DNA of 64,000 bases. Origin: Micromussa lordhowensis (taxonomy: Eukaryota > Cnidaria > Anthozoa > Scleractinia > Lobophylliidae). Below are positions 22,738-33,868 of the stretch, piece by piece (positions within the stretch are counted from its first letter, which is position 1; the number at the start of each line of letters is the position of its first letter). A program made the translations under genes and the position numbers. The stretch covers positions 3,125,201-3,189,200 of the forward strand of contig OZ026595.1 in assembly GCA_964020085.1 (NCBI GenBank), given 5' to 3'. The notes beneath the pieces were generated by a model that worked only from the letters and a program-made list of their open reading frames with translations, made no database searches and was not told where the DNA came from.

Positions 22738-24691
22738 CAAGATATGTTATGCATCCAGGCAATTTCTCGTTTTTCTTCGTTTGTTCTGTAAATAGACAAA
22801 ATCTTCTCTGCATTTCTTCAGTTGCATGTCGAGTAATTACCAGAAAATGATGTGATGAAGAGAACCTCGATTGCTTAGGGATCGCAAACGTCAGCTTCGA
22901 AGATTGCGGCGAATTGTAGAATCAAACCGCAGAACCAATCCCTGCCGAAATGACGTATTGAACCGATCAAGTCCAAGCGCGGAATTTGATTGGAATCCTT
23001 TGCCGGTACCATTCTCTTTCACTGATTGGCTGAAAGAGGAGCAAAGTTGTCGTCATTCCCTGTGTGAGCTTTTCATGCTAAACCTGGTACAGAAAGCACC
23101 CGATGTAAAACAGCCATTTTCCGCATGAAGTTGGAAACCGAATTTGTTTGTCGAGAAGCTGAGAAGGGGAAACAAATCGTGGCCTTTCTTTCACTTGCGA
23201 ATTTCTTTAATTTAATTCAATTTCCAAGATATGCAAAAAGGGCTACAAAATAGAGTTCTGTTTGCTCGCAAAAACTGTCTGGAGCCCAGTGTTCTTAGAA
23301 TTAACATTTTTGCTTTAAGACTACGTTTTGATGACCGTCATATTGCATTGGCAGCTGGTTGGTAACATATTACAGGTTTGTTTTGTATCATTCTACTATT
23401 GCTTTACGAACAACAAATCAACATATCGCCGAAATGTGTTGATTAAAAGAGCAGAATGAAACTGTACCCATGGCCAAGATTGCTAGAGAGAGAAACATTT
23501 TATAACGCTAATATTCCGGCTAGGGAAAAAAGTAGCTCCCACTTTGTTCATATTTTTTTTCGTGAGTTTTTTGTTTGAATGTCTATTAAATAGACTAATT
23601 TTAATATCTTACTGGCTAGCTTAGCAGGTTTGTTACTGAAGTTTCAACGAGGTAAGCTCGAAGTGCAATGAAAACACATTGTTTATGATAACTGTTTCGA
23701 TTCCCGGCTAACATTACCTCGAAAATACTATTGTTGTGAAGCCCAACTACCAAAATTTTGTAAACCTATGTATACAAAAATATCTTTTTTAATGCTATTG
23801 GAGTTTGTTAGCAAAAAAATTGGTAGATTAGAATGGCATTCGCCACTCCAATGGAAATTAGAAGCTGTTACAGCAATATAACCACAGGATATAACAAAAG
23901 ACAAGTTGATTTTTTTTTGCAGGTGTTCTTTTAAGTAAACTCCATAAAACAAAACAATACGCGTCTTCAAAGCTTCCACTCCAACCTAGTTACAGTAAGG
24001 GCTGTAAAGTTTCCTGGATTCATTAGCAGCTAACAAGTGTTATCTTCTGATCATCAAAACATGGTAATGAGCTAGGGAAACCACAATAATTAAAAATATT
24101 TTTCGAGTAATTACCCTGCGAGATTGTCTTTAATGCGAGTAATTGTTTCCGTTATAAGCAACGAAACACCTTGTACGCGAACGATTAACGCTTTTCGCTG
24201 ATAAGTATCCGACCTTAAAATTGTATGATGGCCGAAAAGGAAACATCCTTGTTTTCACCTTGCATATTTTATCTTTTTCTTTATCAAAATTTCATATATA
24301 CTATTTAAATCACTTCACAGTTTTATCTTAGTATACTGTATGTTTTCGCGATAGGTGTTGACGGACGAAAATTACGCTGAAAATAATTCCCTTTGATTGT
24401 AGCCAGAGAGATAAAATGCAACTTTTGAGTGAAAACTATCCACGTCAAATGCTATCTTGTTCATCATTGTACGCAAATTTCAGCGACGGTTTGCCCCCGT
24501 GTGTTTTAATCTTGGCAAGTTGCGCATCCGAAACACTTAAGTGAGATAAAAGTGTCCTAACACAAGATCAATTCAACTGCGAAATCACTTGCGGACACTT
24601 TTTCGAACGATCAAGCTCCTACTTTATTGTGTGAGGTACCAGTCGATTACTCCAAGACAACAGATATTTCTCTTGCCTGATCTTGAAACAG

Positions 24692-24868
24692 AGAATTGGT
24701 CGATCTCAAGTTAGCAGTCTGGTCACCTCGAACAAGATTTTCCAGGACTTTCAAGAGCGGATGGTACACCGGATGAATGAAAACTACGGGCGAATACTTG
24801 ATCTTTTTCGACGATTCGATTCACACAACAGCGGTACACTTTCATACGAAGAATTTGCCGATAGCATT
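24692..24868 (+). CDS. EF-hand gene, exon with first EF-hand, cut by the LINE tail
   Basis: The acceptor ..TTGAAACAG precedes 24692. The frame reads RIGRSQVSSLVTSNKIFQDF and onward to a canonical EF-hand with loop DSHNSGTLSYEE. The second EF-hand is on the exon at 38629. Canonical EF-hand pairs are 36 residues apart, which requires about five more residues after FAD before the next exon's split glycine. Instead the sequence turns into an (ATT)n tract belonging to the minus-strand LINE tail, without a GT donor. The exon therefore looks truncated by insertion, and this allele may be a pseudogene or produce an altered transcript. There is no ATG in the exon's first part, so upstream exons should exist. 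The product would be a Ca2+-binding protein; the subfamily is not recognised. Confidence 0.7.
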
Positions 24869-25395
24869 ATTATTATTATTATTATTATTTTTATTTGTTT
24901 TTTTAATAATCATTTTATTGTTACTTACAACACAATTACAACAGTGATACAGACACTATTACCTAATCAATTACGCTAACCCTTATACTACCCTAATTAC
25001 GATTAATTACGTACTAACACTATATAATTACAAAAGTAATTTACAACTTACAAACACTAATTACAAATTTACATCACATTCACTGTCAGTTAGATCTAAT
25101 TAAGAGTGTGTTTAATAAAACCGTCTAATAATTTGCACAGATACTTATGTATCTGTATATATACAATGGCATGTATAGCTATATATCCTACACTTAACTA
25201 GTGAGAAAAAGAAAGTTACCATAACATGTTTTGCCATTTTTTGTAATGAATAGATTCTTTTTTATTCTTTTTTTGCAATTAAAAGTTCTTGTTTTCGAGT
25301 TTCAGTTGTTTTGGCCTTCAGCAACGATAAAGACGGCTTGATATTTTTACAACGGCATATATAAATGGTATATTTCCCAAGAATGATTATGTGAT

Positions 25396-26898
25396 TTAAT
25401 AAGCAATTCCTTGGGTTTTGTTATCGGAAATACCAAAGAGAATTGATACCTCATCAAGCTTATCAATTTTTATATTGTAAGTGTTTAACCAGGAAATAAC
25501 AGAAAGCCAAAAGTTTTTAGTGTAGGCACAACTGATTAGCAAATGCTCAAGAGTTTCTTCGCGATCCCCACAAAACGTGCACATCGGAGAAGGAACTAAA
25601 TTCATTTTATAGAGGATTTTATTAGTGTAGAGAATGCGATTTAGGATTTTGTATTGAAAGGCTCTCGTTCTGGTGTCAAGAGTGACTCGACCCGGTAATA
25701 GATAAATATTTTTCCAGTCTATAGTACCGGAAATATTGTATAAAGGAATTAAACTTAGATTGGGCAGTCGGAGGAATCTGGATTCGTTTGACCAGGGTGG
25801 AATAGATTGATTTTGAAGTCATTCTGGTTACATCTTGAACATCATCGTCTGAGACAGTTTTGTCAGTTTGGTTGTTAGTATTCTCTACATCATTAAAGAA
25901 CAGTTTCCAGTTAGGCGGAATGCCGGAGAAAATCCCTTGTAGGAGAAGATAATCTGATAAGGAGAGATTTTTCTCCCTAAAAGCATCCCAACTTTTTAAC
26001 TTACAGCCGTTTGAAAGGATATCTCCAAGTTTCAGAAAGCCTGCTTCTTTTATTCTCTTATTGTATATTGACTGCTTGTTGATCAGGATCTTCTGGTTGT
26101 TCCAGACGATCTCGTTTAAAACATCCTGTTTTGTAGCTGTTATATCATGATTGCCATTGAAGTCAGACCAAGCTTCAAGACATTCTTTATAAAAAAATGG
26201 TAATTTGCAGGGTAGGCGCGATGGAGTGAAATTGCACTGAAGCAGAAAACTAGTTCCTACGTTCTTAAAATAGTGAGACAAGAAAACTTTCCACGGGCTA
26301 GTATGATCATCTAAATACCTTTGAAGACACGCAATCCTTTGAGTTTTAATTAAAGATTCAGGGTGAGGCCACACAAAATTGAATATCACAGAATTAATGC
26401 TTTTAATTATATCCTTATCAAAAGAAATAAGGGAGGCCCGATACATAAATTAAGGCATAGCGAATGTTTTGACTAATTGAATTTTACCAATTAGTGTCAG
26501 GTTTCTCCATTGCCAGCAACTTAAAGACTTCCTTATTGACTTTAAAGTTGAATCAAAGTTAAGCTCTTTACTTTTAAGCTGATCATAAGTAAAAAAGATA
26601 CCCAGTATTTTAATTGGCTCGTTCACTTTGTTTATATCGAGAACTTCGTGATTTCTATAAGAACTTCCTAACCAGTACCTGAACATTCACCGTATGTGTT
26701 CAATAGTGAACTAAGAGAGTCATAAGATCCTTTATCGCGTAAAAAGTTTGTCAAGTCATCGGCGAACGCGATGAATTTGATTTCTTTGTCTTCTACTACT
26801 ATGCCGTTTATATCTTGATTCTGTCTGATAGCGGTGTTCGGGAAATCCCGGCACTGGTTCGACTCAATAAGAGGACTGTATCTTTCTCCTTTCAACAA
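25396..26898 (-). pseudogene. LINE ORF2, 3' part (RT catalytic motif to C-terminal zinc region), frameshifted
   Basis: 26668-26898 contains the RT active-site motif FADD after IKFIA. 26450-26686 includes IKILGIFFTYD and SLSCWQWRNLTLIGKIQLVK, typical of the L1 RT thumb side. 25676-26446 continues the same protein, starting with INSVIFNFVWPHP. 25396-25605 carries CTFCGDREETLEHLLISC, the Cys/His segment found at the C-terminus of L1/Tx1 ORF2. The pieces lie in at least two frames, so the copy cannot give one protein. Confidence 0.85.
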
Positions 26899-27140
26899 TT
26901 CTTTATTTCGTTCTCCATCATATACTGTTTACATTTCACAGTCTCTAACAACTCCGAACTTTCGTATCAACTGATACATGAGCTTCGATTTTACAAATTT
27001 ATCTTTTCCAATACAATGGTAGACTATTTTGACACTTATGTCAATCAAATTACACTATAGATCCATTAAGTTTCAGAATACAAAATCAAGATACAATCTA
27101 ATGTCAACACGGATTGATTTACAATAATTATTCTTAGACA
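26835..27140 (-). repeat. 3' LTR of the BEL/Pao element
   Basis: 306 bp, starts TGTTCGGGAAATCCCGG and ends TTATTCTTAGACA on the plus strand. Identical by eye to 32752-33057. Confidence 0.94.
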
Positions 27141-27153
27141 CACTCCCCCCTTT
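27141..27153 (-). other. Polypurine tract of the BEL/Pao element
   Basis: The minus strand reads AAAGGGGGGAGTG directly next to the 3' LTR. Confidence 0.75.
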
Positions 27154-27225
27154 GACCAATCAGGGTCAAACACAGTACACAAGTCCGAAAAGTACGATCG
27201 CGCTACAAATACACCGAGCAAACAA

Positions 27226-30200
27226 CTAGTGATTAATCATGGCTCGCGTACGCCAACACGAATCCAGTGCTGCCGCTCGCCTCGGGGTATTTCTAACCCT
27301 ACCCTGATTGCCATTTTCCCCGATTCCTACATTTCCCTGAGTTCCCCCCGTGACACAACTAACCTCCAGGGGAAACAACTTTTGAACTGCCCGGTTCATA
27401 AAAACAGGTTTTCCCTTCGTGATTACTTTCAGTCTGGCACCTCTTACCTGTCCATCTTTGCCCACAATCAACTCCTCCACCTTCGCCAATTTCCAGTTAC
27501 TTCTCTTAACATTGTCTTCGTGAACCAACACCAATTCTCCAACACCTACCTTGTCATGCTTGCCTTCCTTGTTGCCACGATGATGCTCTCTCAAATCCAC
27601 CAAATACTCTTTGCGCCACCGATTCCAGAAATGGATTCTTAACTTAGCAAGGTATCTGAACCTCTTTAGGAACCCACGTTCATTTTCTTCCTCGTCATCT
27701 CGTACCTCCTCTGGTAAGTTAATTAAGCGCCGTCCATAGATGAGATGCGATGGTGTCAACATTTCCGCCCCAACTTCATCATATTCGTACGTCAGGGGAC
27801 GTGAATTCATGGTGGCTTCCAATTCAGTTAAGACTGTTATCATTTCGTCCGCGTTAAGCTTCGCGTTTCCAAGGACCTTTCTAAGACAACGTTTCGTAGT
27901 TCCTATCAATCGCTCAAAGAATCCTCCCCACCATGGCGCCCGCTCTAAATTGAACCTCCAGTCTATCCGGTTTGTCTCCAAATGCGCCCTTACCTCTTCG
28001 TTGTCATAGATTCGCCTCAAAATCTTCTCCGACGCCTTGAACGTCTTCGCGTTGTCCGAAACTATCAACGATGGTGTGCCCCGCCTGGCCGTAAACTTTC
28101 GTAAACAACGCAAAAAGGTCGGCGCTGTTAAGTCTGCCACCAGGTCCAGATGCACAGCCCGTGTCACGCAACAAGTAAACAACGCTATATAGGATTTCAC
28201 CATTTCGCCATCTGTAGACTTCACATACACTGGACCAGCGAAATCTACTCCTACCTTCGAAAATGGTGCGGCCTCCCTGACCCTGAATTCTGGCAATGCT
28301 GCTACAGGTGGCGCTCCAAAGGGTTTTCCTTGCTGTCTTTTACACGTCACGCATTCTCTTAACACCTTCTTTACAGCTTGTCTACCCTTTGGAACCCAAA
28401 ACCTTGACCTCAACTCTCCCAACGTCGTTCGCACTCCTCCGTGTTTCGTTCTTCTATGGCATTCTTCGATAATCAACTTGGTCATCCTGTGATTTCTGGG
28501 CAGAATGATTGGTTCCTGCGATTCCAGGTCCAGATCCGAATTTTCCAATCTGCCAATACATTTCAAGATTCCGTCACGGTTCTCTAGTTTCAATTGTCGG
28601 ACAAGGTCATCATAGCTTTTACTGCCCTTTAATTCCGCTTGCGCGGTTCCGATCCATATTCGCTCTGCTTCGTACATTTCTCTTCTTTGCAACATACCCG
28701 CTCTCCCTTGCACACCCCTTCTGGTACACACAAAATTGAACAGAAAACGCTTCACCCATGCCGTAACCTTCAACAACCGATCAAAGGTACTAAACTTGTT
28801 GATATCAATCACATCTGTGACTCCACATTCTCTTGTCACGCCAGCTACCGTGACAGTCACTTTCTTCGTCTCTTCGTTACTCTGTGGAGTCTCGTTGATC
28901 TCCGTGCTTGGCCATCCAGTCCTTGGTCCAGTCAACCACGGTGGACCGTTCCACCACAAGACGTTTTCTTTCAGCTTGGATGCCTGTTCACCTCTCGAAC
29001 CAATGTCCGCTGGGTTCTCCTCCCCCGGACAATGTCCCCACTCATCCTTCTTCGTGACCTTCAGAATTTCATTGACTCTGTGACGAACAAACTGCTTCCA
29101 TTCGCCGTTGTTTGCTATCCACCATAGCGCCGTTTTGCTGTCCAGCCACAGTTGTGAGCTCGCTATGTGTACCTCCCCCTCGAGGGCTTCTTTAACTGTA
29201 CTCATGAGCGTCGATAGAATTCTGCCGGACATGAGTTCCAATCGCGGTATCGTCTGTGGCTTCTGAGGGGAAACTCTCGTCTTGGAAGTGAGCAGCGTCA
29301 CTGAGATAGCTCCAGAAAGCTCGCACACAAAATAAATCACAGCACAGTAAGCCTTTCTACTTGCGTCGGCAAATCCATGCAGTGAGCAAGTAACTTCGCC
29401 CAGGGGTACTCCATAAACGCATCTAGGAATTTGAATCTCTTTCGCTCCCTTTAGGTCACTTAACCACCCCATCCAACGTGTCTTCAATTCACCACTTAAC
29501 TCTTCGTCCCAACCTACCTTGCCCATGCACAACTCTTGAAATAAAACCTTCATACTGACAAGAACTGGGCTCACCAACCCCAAGGGGTCATACATACCTG
29601 CAATCACCTTCAAAATACTTCTTTTCGTGACAGGCAAGTCATCCGCTTTTGAAACCATTTCTGACAGCTCAAAGATAAACACATCGTTTTCACAATTCCA
29701 CGACTGTCCAAGCACCCTTTCATTCTTCATTCCCGCTTTCGCTCCAAGGGTCTCCTTGGCATAACTCTCGTCGGCGCCTTCGACTTCTTTGTTTACGTCT
29801 GTCACGTCACGCAATTCACGTTGTTCTATTTTGGCCCTCAACTCCCCGCTGTTCGTTAACCATTTTCTTAATTTAAACCCACCGAGAGCGAGTCTCGTTT
29901 TCGCCTTGTCATACAACTCACCTGCCTCCTGCGTGTCTCTCCTTCCAGAAACGAGATCATCGACGTAAAAACTCTTCTTCATGATACGAACAAACTCAGG
30001 ATCTAGCTCAATAAACGAATCAAGATGATATTGCAGTGTTGCATTGAGTAGGAATGGTGAACAATTAACTCCAAAAACAACACGACAAAACCTGTAAACA
30101 ATGGGCTCTAATTGCTCGCTGTCAACACTATTTACCCAGAGAAACCTCAAACAATCCCTGTCACGTTTTTTTACAACGATATTGAGAAATGCCTTTTCAA

Positions 30201-31317
30201 TATCACCAACTAACGCAACGCGCTTCTCTCGAAAACGAATTAGAATTTCATACAGCAGTGGTGTTAACGCAGGTCCCACATGAAGGCAATCATTCAGCGA
30301 CACACCCCCTTTTCCCTCTTTAGACGATGCGTCGTACACGACCCTGACCTTGGTCGTCTTGGCGTCTTTCCGGATGACTGCGTGATGCGGGAGATAATGA
30401 ATCTTCTCAGTCGTTTTTAACTCCGTCACTCGCTCGACTATTCCAACCTCTTCTTGTTCCTTTATGATCCCTTCATATGCATTCAGAACTGTGGGGTCAC
30501 TCTTTAACCGTCCTAATTGACCTTTTAGCCGTCTCAAGCTGTTGTGATAATTGGTCGGCAGGGGCCCATGACCCTGTTTCCATGGTAGAGAGACTTCGTA
30601 TCTGTTTCCGTTAAACACAATCGCGTCCTTCAAGGCTTCGTGGACTCGATCCCCTTCCCGAATTCCGAGTGTCTCGAAGTCCCACAGCTTCCTTGCGCTA
30701 TCTTCCAATTTTCGATTATCAACAAACGCCTCTTCATTGCGTGACAAACTGTTACCCACAAGGTGAAGGTGGACATTTATCTGTGAATCATCACAAACTC
30801 CCTTCAGGGGCCCTGACAAGACCCAACCCAGGTGGGTTTCTACGGCGACGGGTTCACCTGGCTCCCCCCTTACCGTTCTCCCCCCTTGAAAGGACCAGAG
30901 AAAATCCGCCCCAATGAGCAGGTCTACATCGAGAATTTCCCTATCCCGATTGACATCCGAGAACCACAAGCCCTGGAGATGGGGGTACTCGGCTTTCCTG
31001 TTCTCAATGTGCTCATTTCGTATTTGCGTGATACTGGGTACCTCATAGGCCTCGATCCTAATCCCATCCCCCCCCTGTAAAGGGAACACATCAAACTCAT
31101 GCAGACCCCTCAACCCACTATCCCTCGTTTGCTGCCCAAAGGTGCTAATTTCGATCCATTCCCTTCGCACCTCCTGCAACCCCGCTAACTGTACAGCTCT
31201 AGTAGTTATAAAGGACTTATGGCTACCCGCGTCGAATAAAACCCGAACCCTCGAATGTTTGCTCCCCGTAATAACTGCTTGGGCTGTTTGTAATGCAACC
31301 CTCCCAACTAATCCCAC
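27226..31317 (-). CDS. pol: BEL/Pao Pol polyprotein (protease, RT, RNase H, integrase)
   Basis: An open frame of about 1360 residues. It starts with a retropepsin-like motif LFDAG at residues 27-31, where Ala replaces the usual Ser/Thr of D-S/T-G. RT runs about 310-560 with GDIEKAF (Asp372) and YVDD at 451-454. An RNase H region includes HGFADASRKAYCAV. Integrase has an H..H..CVTC zinc module (HRRTKHGG ... CVTCKRQ), then VGVDFAG, IVSDNAKTF and FFERLIG supplying D, D and E. The chain ends with a basic tail. The frame is open upstream of 31317 to about residue -35, and the shown start is GTG. The protein is therefore probably the continuation of a Gag-Pol fusion whose upstream part is now in another frame. 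Confidence 0.93.
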   Translation of the reverse strand: MGLVGRVALQTAQAVITGSKHSRVRVLFDAGSHKSFITTRAVQLAGLQEVRREWIEISTFGQQTRDSGLRGLHEFDVFPLQGGDGIRIEAYEVPSITQIRNEHIENRKAEYPHLQGLWFSDVNRDREILDVDLLIGADFLWSFQGGRTVRGEPGEPVAVETHLGWVLSGPLKGVCDDSQINVHLHLVGNSLSRNEEAFVDNRKLEDSARKLWDFETLGIREGDRVHEALKDAIVFNGNRYEVSLPWKQGHGPLPTNYHNSLRRLKGQLGRLKSDPTVLNAYEGIIKEQEEVGIVERVTELKTTEKIHYLPHHAVIRKDAKTTKVRVVYDASSKEGKGGVSLNDCLHVGPALTPLLYEILIRFREKRVALVGDIEKAFLNIVVKKRDRDCLRFLWVNSVDSEQLEPIVYRFCRVVFGVNCSPFLLNATLQYHLDSFIELDPEFVRIMKKSFYVDDLVSGRRDTQEAGELYDKAKTRLALGGFKLRKWLTNSGELRAKIEQRELRDVTDVNKEVEGADESYAKETLGAKAGMKNERVLGQSWNCENDVFIFELSEMVSKADDLPVTKRSILKVIAGMYDPLGLVSPVLVSMKVLFQELCMGKVGWDEELSGELKTRWMGWLSDLKGAKEIQIPRCVYGVPLGEVTCSLHGFADASRKAYCAVIYFVCELSGAISVTLLTSKTRVSPQKPQTIPRLELMSGRILSTLMSTVKEALEGEVHIASSQLWLDSKTALWWIANNGEWKQFVRHRVNEILKVTKKDEWGHCPGEENPADIGSRGEQASKLKENVLWWNGPPWLTGPRTGWPSTEINETPQSNEETKKVTVTVAGVTRECGVTDVIDINKFSTFDRLLKVTAWVKRFLFNFVCTRRGVQGRAGMLQRREMYEAERIWIGTAQAELKGSKSYDDLVRQLKLENRDGILKCIGRLENSDLDLESQEPIILPRNHRMTKLIIEECHRRTKHGGVRTTLGELRSRFWVPKGRQAVKKVLRECVTCKRQQGKPFGAPPVAALPEFRVREAAPFSKVGVDFAGPVYVKSTDGEMVKSYIALFTCCVTRAVHLDLVADLTAPTFLRCLRKFTARRGTPSLIVSDNAKTFKASEKILRRIYDNEEVRAHLETNRIDWRFNLERAPWWGGFFERLIGTTKRCLRKVLGNAKLNADEMITVLTELEATMNSRPLTYEYDEVGAEMLTPSHLIYGRRLINLPEEVRDDEEENERGFLKRFRYLAKLRIHFWNRWRKEYLVDLREHHRGNKEGKHDKVGVGELVLVHEDNVKRSNWKLAKVEELIVGKDGQVRGARLKVITKGKPVFMNRAVQKLFPLEVSCVTGGTQGNVGIGENGNQGRVRNTPRRAAALDSCWRTRAMINH

Positions 31318-32730
31318 GTGAAGGGCGGGACTGGCATGACTGGCATGCGCGTGATTGACACTTGGCGAGATATCATAATCACCATTGTTTGCGGGCCTAG
31401 GCTGACGCGGCGCCTGGTATGCGTTGTGCCCACATAGTCAACACAAATGGAAACATGATGACACCCTTTCTTACAAACATTACATACAATTTTAGTGGCA
31501 CAATCACGAGAAATATGCCCTTTCTTAGCACAATTAAAGCATCGTCCGTACTTACGTAAAAGGATCTTCCTTTCCTCAACAGAAGTAACGTTCATACAAT
31601 GTTCATGGGCATGTTTGCCCTTACAATAAGCACACAGATTGTCCCATGTCTTTGCTAACAGGGCGTTGGCTGTTGGGGGTCCGCCCCCAAATTTTCTTTG
31701 ATCTTTCTCACGCGGCTCACGCGTAAAGTTCTTGTCGCTTCTGAATGAATTTTCCTCTCTCAGCTCCAGCTCACACAACAGTTCAGCTAGCATTTCGTCC
31801 ATTCTCCACTCCTCATGGTTCTTCCCTCTGGTTATCTGCAATCGTATGGTCTCTGGTATCTTGTTCAAGATGGCCGGCACAACAATCCCTTGATATGTAG
31901 CGGCGTCCACTCCGAGCGCCTGAAGGCCTCGATGGTGGACTTCCACCAAGTCGTACAATCGGCGAAGGCCACCAATATCCCTTTCATTAAAAACAGCCTG
32001 AATCTTTAAAAGGTCGTTCACGTGGGCTCGTTCGATTGTACTTTTCTTCCCGAATCGCCGCTTTAACAGGTCGATGGCGGCCTCATAATTTGCCTCCGTT
32101 AAGGCCAATCCCGCTATAGCCGTACGTGCTGTTCCCCCAAGTAATCCGCGTAAGTAAGAAAACTTGTCTACGGGCGATAGCTTGGGATTGGAGTGTATGG
32201 AGCTTACGAAACCGTCCCAAAACTCCTGCCATTCCTCGACACGCCCCGATAAACCGCTTCGCTTCCAACTTCGGCAATCGAACTTGAACTGTGCCGGACG
32301 AATTATTGCTCCCGTTACTTGAAGGCTCTTGTGGTGATGCTGGAGGTTGAGAGTTTCCACCGAGTGCCTCTTCTGCTGAGGCGACAAGTGCAGTAAACTC
32401 TCCCCTCAAGTCTCCGGCGCATCGTATCTCCTCTGCTATCTCCTCGTCCGACACCTCCTCGATTTCGACTAACAATCTCAAAATTTCACCGTCAAGTTCT
32501 TTAGTAATGTCCAACAGTTCCGATAATGTACCCTTTAACTGAATGGTCTTCGCCCGCTGCTCCTCGTTGTACGTTTGCAAGAGTCCTTTTAACTCGTCGC
32601 CGACGTATTTTAGGTACGCTCTATGCCCTTTTCTTTCTCTCCTTCTCAGTTGCACTGTCTCTTCTGTGCTCTCCTTTCTCGTTTCTGAAGTCGTTCCATT
32701 GCCTGTTTTAGATGTCTTTGTCTTTCCCAT
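31308..32730 (-). pseudogene. gag: BEL/Pao Gag, frameshifted twice
   Basis: The ATG at 32730 follows the primer-binding site with no spacer and opens MGKTKTSKTGNG. This frame contains a coiled, acidic N-terminal segment and the start of the BEL Gag core (VQVRLPKLEAKRF). Near 32245-32255, at a run of four G on the minus strand, the homologous reading moves one base forward, continuing with VEEWQEFWDGF and DKFSYLRGLLGGTARTAIAG. CCHC-type knuckles follow (CFNCAKKGHISRDC, and an earlier CAYCKGKHAHEHC). Near 31440 the frame returns to that of Pol. Both changes are one-base-class events of opposite effect. The copy as written cannot give intact Gag-Pol. A sequencing or assembly error at the G run is an alternative. 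Confidence 0.85.
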
Positions 32731-32749
32731 GATCCGGCTCGAGGGACCA
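32731..32749 (-). other. Primer-binding site of the BEL/Pao element (tRNA-Tyr-like)
   Basis: Two bases inside the 5' LTR the minus strand reads TGGTCCCTCGAGCCGGATC. From memory this is close to the complement of the 3' end of animal tRNA-Tyr, with one difference from the human form. The Gag ATG follows immediately. Confidence 0.65.
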
Positions 32750-32751
32750 AA

Positions 32752-33057
32752 TGTTCGGGAAATCCCGGCACTGGTTCGACTCAATAAGAGGACTGTATCT
32801 TTCTCCTTTCAACAATTCTTTATTTCGTTCTCCATCATATACTGTTTACATTTCACAGTCTCTAACAACTCCGAACTTTCGTATCAACTGATACATGAGC
32901 TTCGATTTTACAAATTTATCTTTTCCAATACAATGGTAGACTATTTTGACACTTATGTCAATCAAATTACACTATAGATCCATTAAGTTTCAGAATACAA
33001 AATCAAGATACAATCTAATGTCAACACGGATTGATTTACAATAATTATTCTTAGACA
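32752..33057 (-). repeat. 5' LTR of the BEL/Pao element
   Basis: 306 bp, identical by eye to 26835-27140. It is followed by AGCGG, the target duplication. Confidence 0.94.
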
Positions 33058-33062
33058 AGCGG

Positions 33063-33868
33063 TAAGGAGGGTTTCCAAAGCTAAAATAAATAAATAAGGA
33101 GAGAGAGGGTCTCCCTGCTTAACCCCCCTTCCTATTGAAAAAAGAGGAGTTGCTACTCCATTATTCATAATGCAGCTCGATATATTAGTATAAAAGAGAC
33201 GTACCCACTTAATAAAGGATTCTCCAAAATTGAACTTTTCCCAGGTCTTGAAAAGAAAGTTTCAACTTAAGGAGTCAAACGCTTTCTCAAAGTCAATGGT
33301 TATATACCATGAGACCGGGAAGATTGTGTAGCTTTGTATAGTCCATAATATCACCTATGGTCCGTACTGCATCGAAGATGTTCCTTCCTTTTACGTATGC
33401 ACGCTAATCGGCACTAATTAAATCGGAAAGAACTTTCTCGAGTCTTAATGTTATTGCTTTGGATGCGATCTTAACATCTACATTTAACAGAGAAATGGGT
33501 CTCCAATTCGCAACATATCTTTTATCCTTGTTTTTCTTCTCAATCAGTTTTATTATACCTTGTTTTTGGGAGTTTGCCAATTCTCCTTTTTCAAACGAGC
33601 TATTTAAGGAGTCGACTAAAAGATGTCCTATGGTTGGCCAAAAAACTTGATAAAATTCCGCTGTCAAGCCATCGTTACCTGGTGATTTTCCGTTTTTAAA
33701 CGTTTGTAGAGCTTTGAAACACTCCGCCTTAGTAAGAACCCCTTCGCAAATTTGTTTAGCATCTTGATTTAAAGTTGGCAAACGACAGTGGTCAACTGAG
33801 AAATGCATCGCTTTCATTGTTATGACTAGGTGAGTCGTGGTTAGAGTACAATTCAGTATAGAAGTCAT
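33063..33868 (-). pseudogene. LINE ORF2, RT fingers/palm part, frameshifted
   Basis: 33404-33868 encodes an RT start with KSPGNDGLTAEFYQ and ANWRPISLLNVDVKIASKAI. 32983-33168 in another frame encodes GRGVKQGDPLSPYLFILALE and then runs into the BEL LTR. Between the two pieces (33169-33403) the reading is broken further. These are the RT motifs preceding the FADD found on the far side of the BEL insertion. Confidence 0.85.

Larger units (their letters stand above)
19493..24691. other. Intergenic stretch with MITEs; no gene supported
   Basis: Apart from the foldback elements listed separately (21401-21550, 22267-22640, 22661-22737) I see no confirmed gene. A possible isolated exon at 22871-23128 is discussed under rejected items. 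20868-20900 has a short duplicated AACAGCATYCAAAATCG motif, and 21374-21399 is a 10-bp-arm hairpin. Unfound upstream exons of the EF-hand gene may lie here. Confidence 0.5.
26835..33057 (-). mobile_element. Complete BEL/Pao LTR retrotransposon
   Basis: 6223 bp on the minus strand. The two 306-bp LTRs (26835-27140, 32752-33057) are identical by eye, both TG...CA. The 5-bp duplication AGCGG is at 26830-26834 and 33058-33062. The Gag region carries the BEL-type pre-zinc-knuckle domain and CCHC knuckles. Pol has protease, an RT with YVDD, RNase H and integrase in BEL order. It inserted into the RT region of an older LINE. Two frame changes in Gag would prevent a single Gag-Pol product from this copy. 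Confidence 0.95.

Noticed and set aside
22871..23128. Open frame of 85 residues with a possible splice acceptor (GCTTAG) and Arg-rich start
   Set aside because: It has no recognised motif, no partner exon with matching phase was found, and it contains a repeat-like TGATTGGCTGAAAG. Left as a possible but unsupported terminal exon.
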